From assembly GCA_003566875.1 (NCBI GenBank), contig PXBQ01000379.1, positions 1-7,281 of the forward strand: a DNA stretch of 7,281 nt, written 5' to 3'. This document shows positions 1 to 5,839 of the stretch, in pieces. Source of the DNA: Spirochaetaceae bacterium. Its GTDB lineage: Bacteria > Spirochaetota > Spirochaetia > DSM-27196 > PXBQ01. The notes under the pieces are model-generated. The model did no database searches and was not told where the DNA came from. It saw only the letters and a list, made by a program, of their open reading frames with translations. The translations under genes and the position numbers were made by a program. Each line of letters starts with the position of its first letter. The stretch's first letter is position 1.

Positions 1-600
1 CGAACGTACGTCCCGAGTCGCCTCTTCCGACCGATTCTGATTTTCGACGAGATCGAAACGATCCGTGTGGCGGCGTTTCGGATCGACCGGACACCGGTGA
101 GTATCGCGGAGTTCCGCGCGTTCGTGTCGGGAAACCCGCAGTGGCGGCGCTCGCAGGTCCCTCGAATCTTCGCGACCGGCGGTTACCTCGCGACCTGGAG
201 CGACGACCTCACTCCGGGCGAGACGATTACGGATCACGACTCACCGGTCACGCGTATATCGTGGTTCGCAGCCGCCGCGTACTGCACCTGGGCGGGGGGA
301 AGGCTCCCGACCGAAACCGAGTGGGAGTCCACAGTCGGCACGATGGAATCGGCGCGTTGGGCCGTAGCCGAGTGGGTCGAGGACGCACAGACTACGATTC
401 CCGAAACCGGGGCCGACGTGACCGTGCTCGGGTGCGGAACGTCGGCGCGGTTTCGTGCAGCGAGAACGCCGCTCGAGTACGCCGCGTCGGCACGGTATCG
501 GCGTCGCGCACGGCTCGATCCACGCTCAGCGCCCGCAGACGTCGGCTTTCGATGCGCGGATGACGCGGTCGGCTCCAGAATCACCGGCGAAACCCCGTAG
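1..600 (+). CDS. NirV-like SUMF1/formylglycine-generating-enzyme-fold protein, 5' end missing
   Basis: The frame is open from base 1, so only the N-terminus (probably a signal peptide) lies outside the window; 199 residues are visible. Seen: an FGE-fold signature with FRIDRTPVS (residues 26-34), NPQWRRS and YLATWSDD, then SPVTRISWFAAAAYCTWAG and GRLPTETEWE (to about residue 109), AEWVED near residue 123, a GCG motif near 144, and the closing GFRCADD near 182. The NPxWRRS, YLxxW, SWFAA and CG...Y...R...GFRC pattern matches my recollection of NirV, the FGE relative encoded next to copper nitrite reductase, better than true FGE. The two catalytic cysteines of FGE, which lie in the C-terminal region before GFRC, are absent, so formylglycine synthesis is unlikely. 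The link between TEWE and AEWVED is very short. A SCO gene follows 21 bp downstream, which supports a role in copper-enzyme maturation (inference). It could be another non-catalytic SUMF1 protein. Confidence 0.75.
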   Translation, partial: RTYVPSRLFRPILIFDEIETIRVAAFRIDRTPVSIAEFRAFVSGNPQWRRSQVPRIFATGGYLATWSDDLTPGETITDHDSPVTRISWFAAAAYCTWAGGRLPTETEWESTVGTMESARWAVAEWVEDAQTTIPETGADVTVLGCGTSARFRAARTPLEYAASARYRRRARLDPRSAPADVGFRCADDAVGSRITGETP

Positions 601-621
601 GACGGCTCGAAGGAGAGATCG

Positions 622-1359
622 ATGAAGACACGAGGACCGAAAAATACGACGGCGATCATGATGCTCACTATCGCAGCGGCCGTGGCCCTCGGGGTCGTTG
701 TCGGTAGAGTGACCGATCGTGACGGCGCAGCGCGCCCCACGGAGACCGTCGCGAACGATGGTTCTTTGTCGGTGTCGCTCGCGGAGTTCGCCGAATGGGA
801 CGCCGATCTCGAGCCGTGTTGTCCGGTAGAACCGGGTGAGGCGCGCGTCGGCGAATCGACCGGCATCCCGGCCGACTCGGTGTATCACGTCGCGGCGAAC
901 TGGACCGATCATCGCGGCGATCGACTCGAACTCGCGACGCTTCGCGGGCGTCCGGTCATCATGACGATGATTTACGCAGCGTGTATCGGCACGTGCCCGG
1001 TGCTCATGGTCGACGTTCGCCGATTGTACGACTCGCTTCCCGCCGACGTCCGCGATGATGTCGTCGTGATCGCGGCGAGTTTTGACCACGAGAACGACAC
1101 GCCCGAGGTCCTCGCCGAGTACGCTCACTTCCGGCGCTACAACCGATCGGGCTGGCATTTTCTTCACGGAGACCGGGCGGCGGTCCGCGAGCTCGCGACT
1201 GTTCTCGGAATCCGGTACTCGCACCGTGCCGACGGCGTGATTGCGCACACCGATCGAATCGTGGTGCTCGATCGCGACGGCCGGATCGTCGCGAACGTCG
1301 ACGGGATCATGCAACCGATCGAAGCCGCCGCGGACGCGCTCATCGCCGCCGCGCGGTAA
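622..1359 (+). CDS. SCO1/SenC-family copper chaperone, membrane-anchored
   Basis: A 245-residue thioredoxin-fold protein of the SCO1/SenC/PrrC family, which delivers copper to, or reduces thiols in, copper-dependent respiratory enzymes outside the cytoplasmic membrane. Seen: one N-terminal membrane segment (about residues 10-29) after a basic start; a linker; then the domain from about residue 88 (YHVAANWTDHRGDRL), the CxxxC copper site C121-x3-C125 in AACIGTCPVL, SFDHENDTP (153-161), and the third ligand H209 in IAHTDRIVVLDRDG. All three expected copper ligands are present. An additional Cys pair (C66-C67, in EPCCPVEPG) sits in the linker. The ATG at 622 is preceded by AGGAGAG (611-617) at good spacing. 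The gene is only 21 bp after the NirV-like gene, so they are almost certainly co-transcribed. The family call is firm; the target enzyme is unknown from this window, with NirK a reasonable guess. Confidence 0.93.
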   Translation: MKTRGPKNTTAIMMLTIAAAVALGVVVGRVTDRDGAARPTETVANDGSLSVSLAEFAEWDADLEPCCPVEPGEARVGESTGIPADSVYHVAANWTDHRGDRLELATLRGRPVIMTMIYAACIGTCPVLMVDVRRLYDSLPADVRDDVVVIAASFDHENDTPEVLAEYAHFRRYNRSGWHFLHGDRAAVRELATVLGIRYSHRADGVIAHTDRIVVLDRDGRIVANVDGIMQPIEAAADALIAAAR

Positions 1360-1384
1360 CGCCGTGGCGACGTGCCGTTTTTTT
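1354..1384 (+). terminator. Possible intrinsic terminator after the SCO gene
   Basis: Seven T residues (1378-1384) directly follow a GC-rich stretch that can fold. CGGTA (1354-1358) pairs with TGCCG (1373-1377) using one G-U pair, enclosing a small inner CGC/GCG stem; alternatively GGC/GCC (1366-1376) forms a short hairpin next to the T run. The stem is imperfect and overlaps the SCO stop codon, so this is a weak call, but the position at the operon end fits. Confidence 0.35.
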
Positions 1385-1495
1385 GACGCTGGGACCGACG
1401 CGAATAAACCATCCAAATCGATTCACTGCTGCGTTTGCGGCGATTTTCCCCGAAAACGACTCCCCGTCTCCGCGTGAAATGTGTATCATTCGGGT

Positions 1496-1512
1496 ATCAA
1501 CACTGGGTTGAT
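1496..1512. promoter_or_regulatory. Inverted repeat upstream of the MarR gene, candidate operator
   Basis: ATCAAC (1496-1501) and GTTGAT (1507-1512) form a perfect 6-bp inverted repeat with a 5-bp spacer. Its centre lies about 40 bp upstream of a TATAAT box and about 58 bp upstream of the proposed marR start. MarR-family dimers usually bind such short inverted repeats near their own promoters, so autoregulation is plausible. The polarity is opposite to an FNR box (TTGAT-N4-ATCAA), so I do not call it FNR. This stretch of about 200 bp without a gene (1360-1561) otherwise holds only the weak terminator and the -10 box. Confidence 0.35.
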
Positions 1513-1543
1513 TCCGTCGCGCGCAGCAGAGGCGGTTTATCGA

Positions 1544-1549
1544 TATAAT
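1544..1549 (+). promoter_or_regulatory. Consensus -10 box for the MarR gene
   Basis: A perfect TATAAT lies 12 bp before the ATG at 1562, in otherwise GC-rich DNA. No TTGACA-like hexamer exists 16-18 bp upstream (that region reads GCGCAG), so the promoter may need an activator or be weak. Transcription would begin near 1556, giving a leader of only about six bases. This supports 1562 as the start codon, because upstream in-frame GTG 1481 and TTG 1508 would lie outside the message. Confidence 0.45.
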
Positions 1550-1561
1550 CGGGATTCAGAG

Positions 1562-2053
1562 ATGAGAAAGACATACACGACATTTCGCAGGAAAGAGCAA
1601 ACACGAACGCGTTTTCGGCGCAGGCGGGTATTCGCCGACGTCGCGTATATCCCGCGAGTCTGCCCGGCGTACAATCTCGCGAAGGCATACAAAGCGGTCA
1701 TCCGTAACTTCGAAGAAGAGTTCCGTCCGGTCGGGGTCTCCCCCACGCAGTTTGGGATTCTCGTACACGTAGCGATTTCGGAACCCGTCACCGCCGCTCT
1801 ACTCGCCGAGCAACTCGGCTCGGATCCCAGCACGGTGTCACGCAACATGGAATCGGTCATCGGCCGCGATCTCGTGAACTCCCGAGCCGGGGAGGACAGG
1901 CGAGAAAGAGTTTACACCCTCACCGGAAGCGGCCGGCGGATCCTCGAGGCCGCGGTGCCCGCGTGGAAATCCGCGTCCCGGCGCGCGATCGGCAAGGTGC
2001 GGAGATCGTCGTGGGAGTCCGTACTCCGCGATCTGCGCACGCTCTCGAACTAG
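1562..2053 (+). CDS. MarR-family winged-helix transcriptional regulator
   Basis: A 163-residue protein when started at ATG 1562. Seen: an N-terminal dimerisation helix (CPAYNLAKAYKAVIRNFEEE, 34-53), SPTQFGILVHVA (60-71), a helix-turn-helix with recognition helix around DPSTVSRNMESVIGRD (88-103), and the winged hairpin EDRRERVYTLT (111-121) followed by a C-terminal dimerisation helix. Length and order match MarR proteins, which bind palindromic operators as dimers and release on binding small ligands or on oxidation. C34 is the only cysteine and lies at the start of helix 1, where some relatives carry a redox-sensing Cys; that role here is inference. The first 22 residues form an unusual, strongly basic extension (RRKEQTRTRFRRRR), so the true start could be debated, but no in-frame ATG, GTG or TTG lies between it and the domain. 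The target genes are not evident; the inverted repeat at 1496-1512 is a candidate site. Confidence 0.88.
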   Translation: MRKTYTTFRRKEQTRTRFRRRRVFADVAYIPRVCPAYNLAKAYKAVIRNFEEEFRPVGVSPTQFGILVHVAISEPVTAALLAEQLGSDPSTVSRNMESVIGRDLVNSRAGEDRRERVYTLTGSGRRILEAAVPAWKSASRRAIGKVRRSSWESVLRDLRTLSN

Positions 2054-2087
2054 GCTTTGAGTTCACCAACTGGGAGTTTCACGGCGA

Positions 2088-2116
2088 TTGACCGCGCATC
2101 GAGATATGAGTATTCT
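2088..2116 (+). promoter_or_regulatory. Sigma70-like promoter of mltG
   Basis: TTGACC (2088-2093), a 17-bp spacer, and TATTCT (2111-2116) form a good promoter in the gap after the MarR gene. Transcription would start near 2123, only about five bases before the ATG at 2128, leaving no room for a Shine-Dalgarno site. Confidence 0.5.
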
Positions 2117-2127
2117 TGCTCCGGAAA

Positions 2128-3192
2128 ATGAGTGAAAAAGAAGACGTGGGGACGACGGACGGCCACGAGTCGTCCCTGACCACGCGACGCCCGATCAAGA
2201 TTATCATCGTAGTTATACTGCTCGGTTGTATTGCCGCCGGAGTTTTCGGGGTGATTTCCGCGCAGAACCGCCTTTTCAAGCCGGTCGGAGCGACGGGAGA
2301 GTTCGTTCTCGAGCGCGGACGAACTCTCCGGTACATCGCGGGGCATCTCGAACAGCTCGGGAAGATCCCCGACGGCGATCTACTCGTCTTGTACGCGCGT
2401 CTCGCGCGTAGATCGGCGTCGATTCAGGCGGGCACGTACGCGCTCGATGAGACGATGACTCCGGTTTCGATCCTGGACATGATGATCCGCGGCGAGACGG
2501 TCGACCTCTCGCGTCCGGTTACAATTCCCGAGGGCTGGCGCATCACGCAGATCGCGGCTCGACTCGACGCGACGGGCATCGTCACGGCCGAGCAGTTTGA
2601 GGCCGCGGCGACGATGCGCGAGGCGTACCGCGACGTCCAGTCGCTCGCGGACCTTCCGGACGGGATCACGCTCGAAGGCTTCCTTTTCCCGGAAACGTAT
2701 CGATTCAATCCGGAGTCGAGCGCCGAGGAGGTCGTGTTGCGAATGCTGCGCATGTTCGATACGCGCGTGGACGCCGAGTTGCGCGAAAAGGTCGCCGAAC
2801 AAGGCCGCTCGATGCGCGACGTCGTGAACCTCGCGGCGATCGTCCAGGCGGAGTCCCCGATCCGCGACATGAGGGAGATCGCGGGTGTGTTCTGGAGCCG
2901 CCTCCGGATCGGAATGCGGCTCGAGTCCGACGCGACGGTGAACTACTTCCTGGGAACCAGCAAACTCCAACCGACGCTCGCCGACATCCGCGTACGCGAT
3001 CCGTACAACACGTACCTGAACGCCGGGCTTCCGCCGGGCCCGATCGGGAACCCCGGAATCGACGCGATTCGCGCGGCGATCGAGCCCGCCGAACACGAGT
3101 ACCTCTTCTTCCTTCATAAACCGACGCTCGAGACCGTGTTCTCGCGCAACTTCACCGAACACCTCGCCGCAAAGGCTCGATATCTGGACTAA
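2128..3192 (+). CDS. mltG: Endolytic transglycosylase MltG (YceG family)
   Basis: A 354-residue membrane-anchored murein lytic transglycosylase. The family cleaves nascent glycan strands at the outer face of the cytoplasmic membrane and is thought to set strand length. Seen: a charged cytoplasmic N-terminus, one membrane segment (about 23-44), a LysM-like region (57-130, with AGTYALDETMTPVSILDMM), then the YceG catalytic domain: EGWRITQIA, LEGFLFPETYRF (182-193), LAAIVQAES (235-243) with the likely catalytic E242, IAGVFWSRLRIGMRLESDAT (251-270), PYNTYLNAGLPPGPIGNPG (292-310) and a C-terminal HEYLFFLH strand. Length matches the family. I chose ATG 2128 over TTG 2116 because the latter overlaps the -10 box. 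There is no convincing Shine-Dalgarno site. The usual neighbours of mltG in many bacteria (thymidylate kinase, holB) are absent, and it appears monocistronic, with a terminator directly after it. Confidence 0.95.
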   Translation: MSEKEDVGTTDGHESSLTTRRPIKIIIVVILLGCIAAGVFGVISAQNRLFKPVGATGEFVLERGRTLRYIAGHLEQLGKIPDGDLLVLYARLARRSASIQAGTYALDETMTPVSILDMMIRGETVDLSRPVTIPEGWRITQIAARLDATGIVTAEQFEAAATMREAYRDVQSLADLPDGITLEGFLFPETYRFNPESSAEEVVLRMLRMFDTRVDAELREKVAEQGRSMRDVVNLAAIVQAESPIRDMREIAGVFWSRLRIGMRLESDATVNYFLGTSKLQPTLADIRVRDPYNTYLNAGLPPGPIGNPGIDAIRAAIEPAEHEYLFFLHKPTLETVFSRNFTEHLAAKARYLD

Positions 3193-3193
3193 G

Positions 3194-3226
3194 AGACTGG
3201 CACGGTCAGCCGGTTTCGTTTCTTTT
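3194..3226 (+). terminator. Intrinsic terminator after mltG
   Basis: ACTGGC (3196-3201) pairs with GCCGGT (3209-3214) using one G-U pair, around a 7-base loop. It can extend by two weaker pairs and is followed by a T-rich tract (3214-3226). It begins two bases after the mltG stop codon, and its T tract runs into the -35 box of the next promoter. Confidence 0.5.
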
Positions 3227-3253
3227 GACGATCGACCATAATCGCGGTATCCT
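3225..3253 (+). promoter_or_regulatory. Sigma70-like promoter of the DUF3179 gene
   Basis: TTGACG (3225-3230), a 17-bp spacer and TATCCT (3248-3253) form a recognisable promoter. The expected transcription start is near 3260, in the middle of the 16-bp palindrome described separately. The AAGGAG ribosome binding site (3263-3268) then lies only a few bases into the message. Confidence 0.5.
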
Positions 3254-3266
3254 TGTATATACAAGG
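3251..3266. promoter_or_regulatory. Perfect 16-bp palindrome, operator or RNA hairpin over promoter and ribosome binding site
   Basis: CCTTGTATATACAAGG is perfectly self-complementary. Its left arm overlaps the last three bases of the -10 box, its centre falls on the predicted transcription start, and its right arm contains the AAGG of the AAGGAG ribosome binding site (3263-3268) for the ATG at 3275. Such placement is typical of a repressor operator. If transcription began at or before 3251, the RNA could form a six-pair hairpin with an AUAU loop that hides the ribosome binding site. I cannot name the regulator; the half-site TTGTA resembles those of several GntR and MarR types, which is not specific. 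Confidence 0.55.
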
Positions 3267-3274
3267 AGTCCCCA

Positions 3275-4609
3275 ATGCGCCGATTCACCGCAGAACAAAA
3301 GGTCATCGCAGGATTTCTCGCCGTCCTGGTTCTTGGAGTCTTCCCTCCACTGAACCTCTTTTCCCGAGGCAAATCGGAGACGAACGGTCCCACCCAGGAA
3401 TCAGTTGATGCTTCCGCGGAAGACGCCGTGAATGGCTCGAAACAACCGTCGCTGGGGTTCCCGATACGAGATGGGGCGGTCGAAGAGATGCGCCGGCTTT
3501 CGCGCATCGGGGCGGGGTTACGGACGACGGGCGGACGATCGACCGAAGTCGCGCTTCCCAGTGAGTACCTTGGACAGTCGCCGCCAAGGGGTGCACACCA
3601 GTTCTCGACCGATTTCACGCGCGCGCTGATCGATTTCTCCGATGTCGTCGCGGGTGGCCCACCAAAAGACGGTATCCCGGCAATCAACACACCGATGTTC
3701 GACACCGTTTCTGCCGCCGAGCGATGGCTCGACGGCGCGGAGCCGGTCATCGTCGTGAGGCGCGGTGGACGGACGGCGATCTATCCGCTTCAGATCCTGA
3801 CGTGGCATGAGATCGTGAACGACGAACTCGGCGGATACCCTGTGACGGTTACGTACTGCCCGCTCTGTAACACCGGCGTCGTGTTCGACCGCCGGTTCGA
3901 CGACCTCACTCTCGATTTCGGCGTCTCGGGACTTCTGATTTTCAGCAACATGATAATGTACGACCGGCAGACCGAAACGTGGTGGGTCCAGGCGACCGGC
4001 CGCGGCGTCGCGGGCCGATTCGCCGGACAACAACTCGCGTTCGTACCGTCGACGATGGTGAGCTGGCGCGACGCACGAGAAACGTACCCGGACGCACGAG
4101 TCCTGAATCGCGACACCGGTCACCGACGTGATTACGGCAGTAACCCGTACGTCGGGTACGACGGCTTGTACGAGCCGTTCTTGTACCGTGGAGCGGCCGT
4201 CGTCGACAGCGAAACCGAAAGCCCGATGACGCGCGTGCTGACCGTATACCACGGCGACGAGGCGGCCGCGTTCCCGTTCCCGGTTCTCGCCGAGCGGCGT
4301 GTGATCGAAACCGTGCTCGACGGCCGGCGTGTCGTAGTCGTCTGGGAACGCGGAACCGCAAGCGCGCTCGACGCGGCACGGCTTGCCGACGGGCACGACG
4401 TCGGAACCGCTAATGCGTTTTACCCGGAAATCGACGGCCGGGAGATCGTGCTCGAGTTTCGCGACGGAAGAGTCGTGGATCACGAAACCGGCAGCCGCTG
4501 GAACGCGACCGGCACGGCGGTCGACGGTCCACTCGCCGGGACACAGCTCGAACCCGCGCTCTCGATCCATCACTTCCTGTTCTCGTGGCGCGCGTTCAAC
4601 CCGGAGTAA
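3275..4609 (+). CDS. DUF3179-domain protein, probably exported or membrane-anchored
   Basis: A 444-residue protein. Seen: an N-terminal hydrophobic segment (about 8-24) that could be a signal peptide or anchor, a low-complexity linker (30-60), then the DUF3179 domain from about residue 133: DGIPAINTPMF, EPVIVVRRGGRTAIYPLQIL (156-175), WHEIVND (177-183), VTVTYCPLCNTGVVFDR (190-206), LDFGVSGLLIFSNMIMYDR (213-231), TWWVQATGRGVAGRF and a closing HHFLFSWRAFNPE. Biochemical function of the family is unknown. The C195-x2-C198 pair with H178 suggests a redox or metal site, and from memory some relatives carry selenocysteine in this family. The start is well supported by AAGGAG (3263-3268) six bases upstream. 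It looks monocistronic, driven by the palindrome-controlled promoter, and ends 18 bp from the convergent racemase-like gene. The family call is firm; the function is not. Confidence 0.92.
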   Translation: MRRFTAEQKVIAGFLAVLVLGVFPPLNLFSRGKSETNGPTQESVDASAEDAVNGSKQPSLGFPIRDGAVEEMRRLSRIGAGLRTTGGRSTEVALPSEYLGQSPPRGAHQFSTDFTRALIDFSDVVAGGPPKDGIPAINTPMFDTVSAAERWLDGAEPVIVVRRGGRTAIYPLQILTWHEIVNDELGGYPVTVTYCPLCNTGVVFDRRFDDLTLDFGVSGLLIFSNMIMYDRQTETWWVQATGRGVAGRFAGQQLAFVPSTMVSWRDARETYPDARVLNRDTGHRRDYGSNPYVGYDGLYEPFLYRGAAVVDSETESPMTRVLTVYHGDEAAAFPFPVLAERRVIETVLDGRRVVVVWERGTASALDAARLADGHDVGTANAFYPEIDGREIVLEFRDGRVVDHETGSRWNATGTAVDGPLAGTQLEPALSIHHFLFSWRAFNPE

Positions 4610-4627
4610 TCCGAACCCCGGGCGGCG

Positions 4628-5728
4628 CTACGAATCGGCCGTCGTAATGCGGTACTCGGCGCGCTCGAGCCAGTCCGGTTTGATCGTGACACCCCAGCCG
4701 TACCCTTCATCGGGCAGTTTCACGACCCCGTCGGATACGGTGAGCGCCGGCGTGAACATCGCGCGAAAATTCGTTTGATCCTCGATCGAGAACTCCATGA
4801 ACGGTCCCGGGTTCGGCAGAGCGTTTCGGAGCGCGAGAGTGAACACGGTTACGAGCGAGTGGTTCGCCGAGTGTGGCGTGCAGAGCAGCCCGTGTTCGGC
4901 GGCGAATCGCGCGATCTTGAGCGTCCGTGTCACGCCGCCGACGTAACAGATGTCGGGTTGTACGATGTCGACGACGTGATCGGTGATCATGTACCGCCAC
5001 GCGGGCATGTAGTTGTCCTGCTCGCCTCCGGCGACCGGAATCCTGAGTTTCGCGGTTACACGTTTGGTCCAGTCGTACTCCCAGTACGGGCAGGGTTCCT
5101 CGAAGTGTCCGTAGTCGTTGTCCTCGAGCATCCGACCGACCTCGAGAGCGCGTGCGGGCGAGTAACAGCTGTTCGCGTCGGCGTGAATCGTGACGTCGTC
5201 TCCGAGAGCCTTCCTGACTGTTGGAATCAACTCTTCGGTCCGGCCGGGCCACGAATCGACGTCGTTGCCGCTCCACGACCCGACGCGCAGCTTGAACGCG
5301 CGATACCCCGACTCGTCGCGAAGGCGTCCCATCCTCGCGGCCTCGTCGCGCGGCGTGATGTCCCGGCTCATGCTCGAGCCGTACACCGCGACCGGATCGG
5401 GCGTGCTTCCGAGAAACTGCCACGCGGTCTGTTCTGCGATCTTCGCGCGCAGATCGATCAACGCGGTGTCGACCGCGGCGAGCGCACGGCAGATATACGA
5501 GCCGGGAAACTTCAGGTTCTTGTGCAGAACGTCGTCGAGGATCGTCCCGTGATCGTCGATTTCGCGCCCGATCACGACACGCGCGACCTGCCGGTGCAGG
5601 CACGTCGCGACGATATCGGCCGCTTCGGTGGTTGCGATCTGGCCCCACCCGGTCGCCCCTGACTCACACGTCAGACGAAGCAGTGCGACGCCCGGCTTGG
5701 AGAACGTTTCTATCGATGTGATTTTCAT
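4628..5728 (-). CDS. Enolase-superfamily protein, mandelate racemase/muconate lactonizing enzyme type (probable sugar-acid dehydratase)
   Basis: A 366-residue cytoplasmic enzyme. The family abstracts a proton alpha to a carboxylate using a divalent metal, giving racemisation, cycloisomerisation or, most often, dehydration of acid sugars. Seen: an N-terminal capping domain (about 1-110); FKLRVG with K146; metal ligands D184 (HADAN), E210 (FEEP) and E236 (AGGEQ); the His-Asp dyad D259 (QPDI) and H286 (TPHS); and E312 (MEFS), the position of the electrophilic Glu. This is the mandelate-racemase subgroup pattern, except that the usual K-x-K is K146-L-R148. The substrate cannot be read from sequence; no transporter or sugar-acid aldolase lies nearby. 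I chose ATG 5728 (MKITSIETF), the normal family start, with GAGG four bases upstream; longer upstream extensions are not family-like. It is divergent from tetR across 148 bp and convergent with the DUF3179 gene. Confidence 0.93.
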   Translation of the reverse strand: MKITSIETFSKPGVALLRLTCESGATGWGQIATTEAADIVATCLHRQVARVVIGREIDDHGTILDDVLHKNLKFPGSYICRALAAVDTALIDLRAKIAEQTAWQFLGSTPDPVAVYGSSMSRDITPRDEAARMGRLRDESGYRAFKLRVGSWSGNDVDSWPGRTEELIPTVRKALGDDVTIHADANSCYSPARALEVGRMLEDNDYGHFEEPCPYWEYDWTKRVTAKLRIPVAGGEQDNYMPAWRYMITDHVVDIVQPDICYVGGVTRTLKIARFAAEHGLLCTPHSANHSLVTVFTLALRNALPNPGPFMEFSIEDQTNFRAMFTPALTVSDGVVKLPDEGYGWGVTIKPDWLERAEYRITTADS

Positions 5729-5737
5729 GGTGCCTCG

Positions 5738-5767
5738 AGTATACGCCGAGAGCGGGACTGTTGTCAC
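5738..5767 (-). promoter_or_regulatory. Sigma70-like promoter of the racemase-like gene
   Basis: Read on the minus strand, GTGACA (5767-5762), an 18-bp spacer and TATACT (5743-5738) give five of six matches in each box. The start of transcription would fall near 5731, only two or three bases before the ATG at 5728. That would leave the GAGG site (5736-5733) largely outside the message, so either translation is near-leaderless or the true promoter lies further upstream. Confidence 0.5.
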
Positions 5768-5806
5768 ACCGCAACACAAGAGAATGCCCGCGCCTATGTC
5801 TGAAGC

Positions 5807-5835
5807 TTGACGCAACGGGAGAATATTGCGATATT
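5807..5835 (+). promoter_or_regulatory. Probable promoter of the TetR operon
   Basis: TTGACG (5807-5812), a 17-bp spacer and GATATT (5830-5835, four of six) are followed at the expected transcription start (near 5842) by the 14-bp palindrome. The -10 match is moderate. Confidence 0.4.
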
Positions 5836-5839
5836 ACAT

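Noticed and set aside
526..1416. A 296-codon minus-strand open frame opposite the NirV-like and SCO genes
   Set aside because: Arg/Asp/His-rich shadow with no recognisable domain; the plus-strand SCO motifs are unambiguous.
1484..1499. Direct repeat of TATCA spaced 11 bp apart upstream of the MarR gene
   Set aside because: Five-base repeats in two copies are too short to separate from chance; the overlapping inverted repeat is the stronger signal.
1508..1513. TTGATT as the -35 box for the TATAAT at 1544-1549
   Set aside because: The spacer would be 30 bp, far outside the 15-19 bp range.
2380..3750. A 456-codon open frame on the minus strand across mltG and the DUF3179 start
   Set aside because: It lies opposite two well-recognised genes, crosses their intergenic promoter, is rich in Arg, His and Asp as expected of an antisense shadow in GC-rich DNA, and shows no family motif.
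3518..4573. A 351-codon minus-strand open frame opposite the DUF3179 gene
   Set aside because: Antisense shadow; no domain recognised and no ribosome binding site considered convincing.
4599..4627. Possible bidirectional terminator between the convergent DUF3179 and racemase-like genes
   Set aside because: CCCGG/CCGGG and a CGGA-GTAA-TCCG hairpin can be drawn around the stop codon, but no T tract follows on either strand and the stems exclude each other.
4775..5662. A 295-codon plus-strand open frame opposite the racemase-like gene, and a 313-codon minus-strand frame overlapping it (4707-5648)
   Set aside because: Both are compositional shadows of the enolase-superfamily gene, whose catalytic residues are all present in its own frame.
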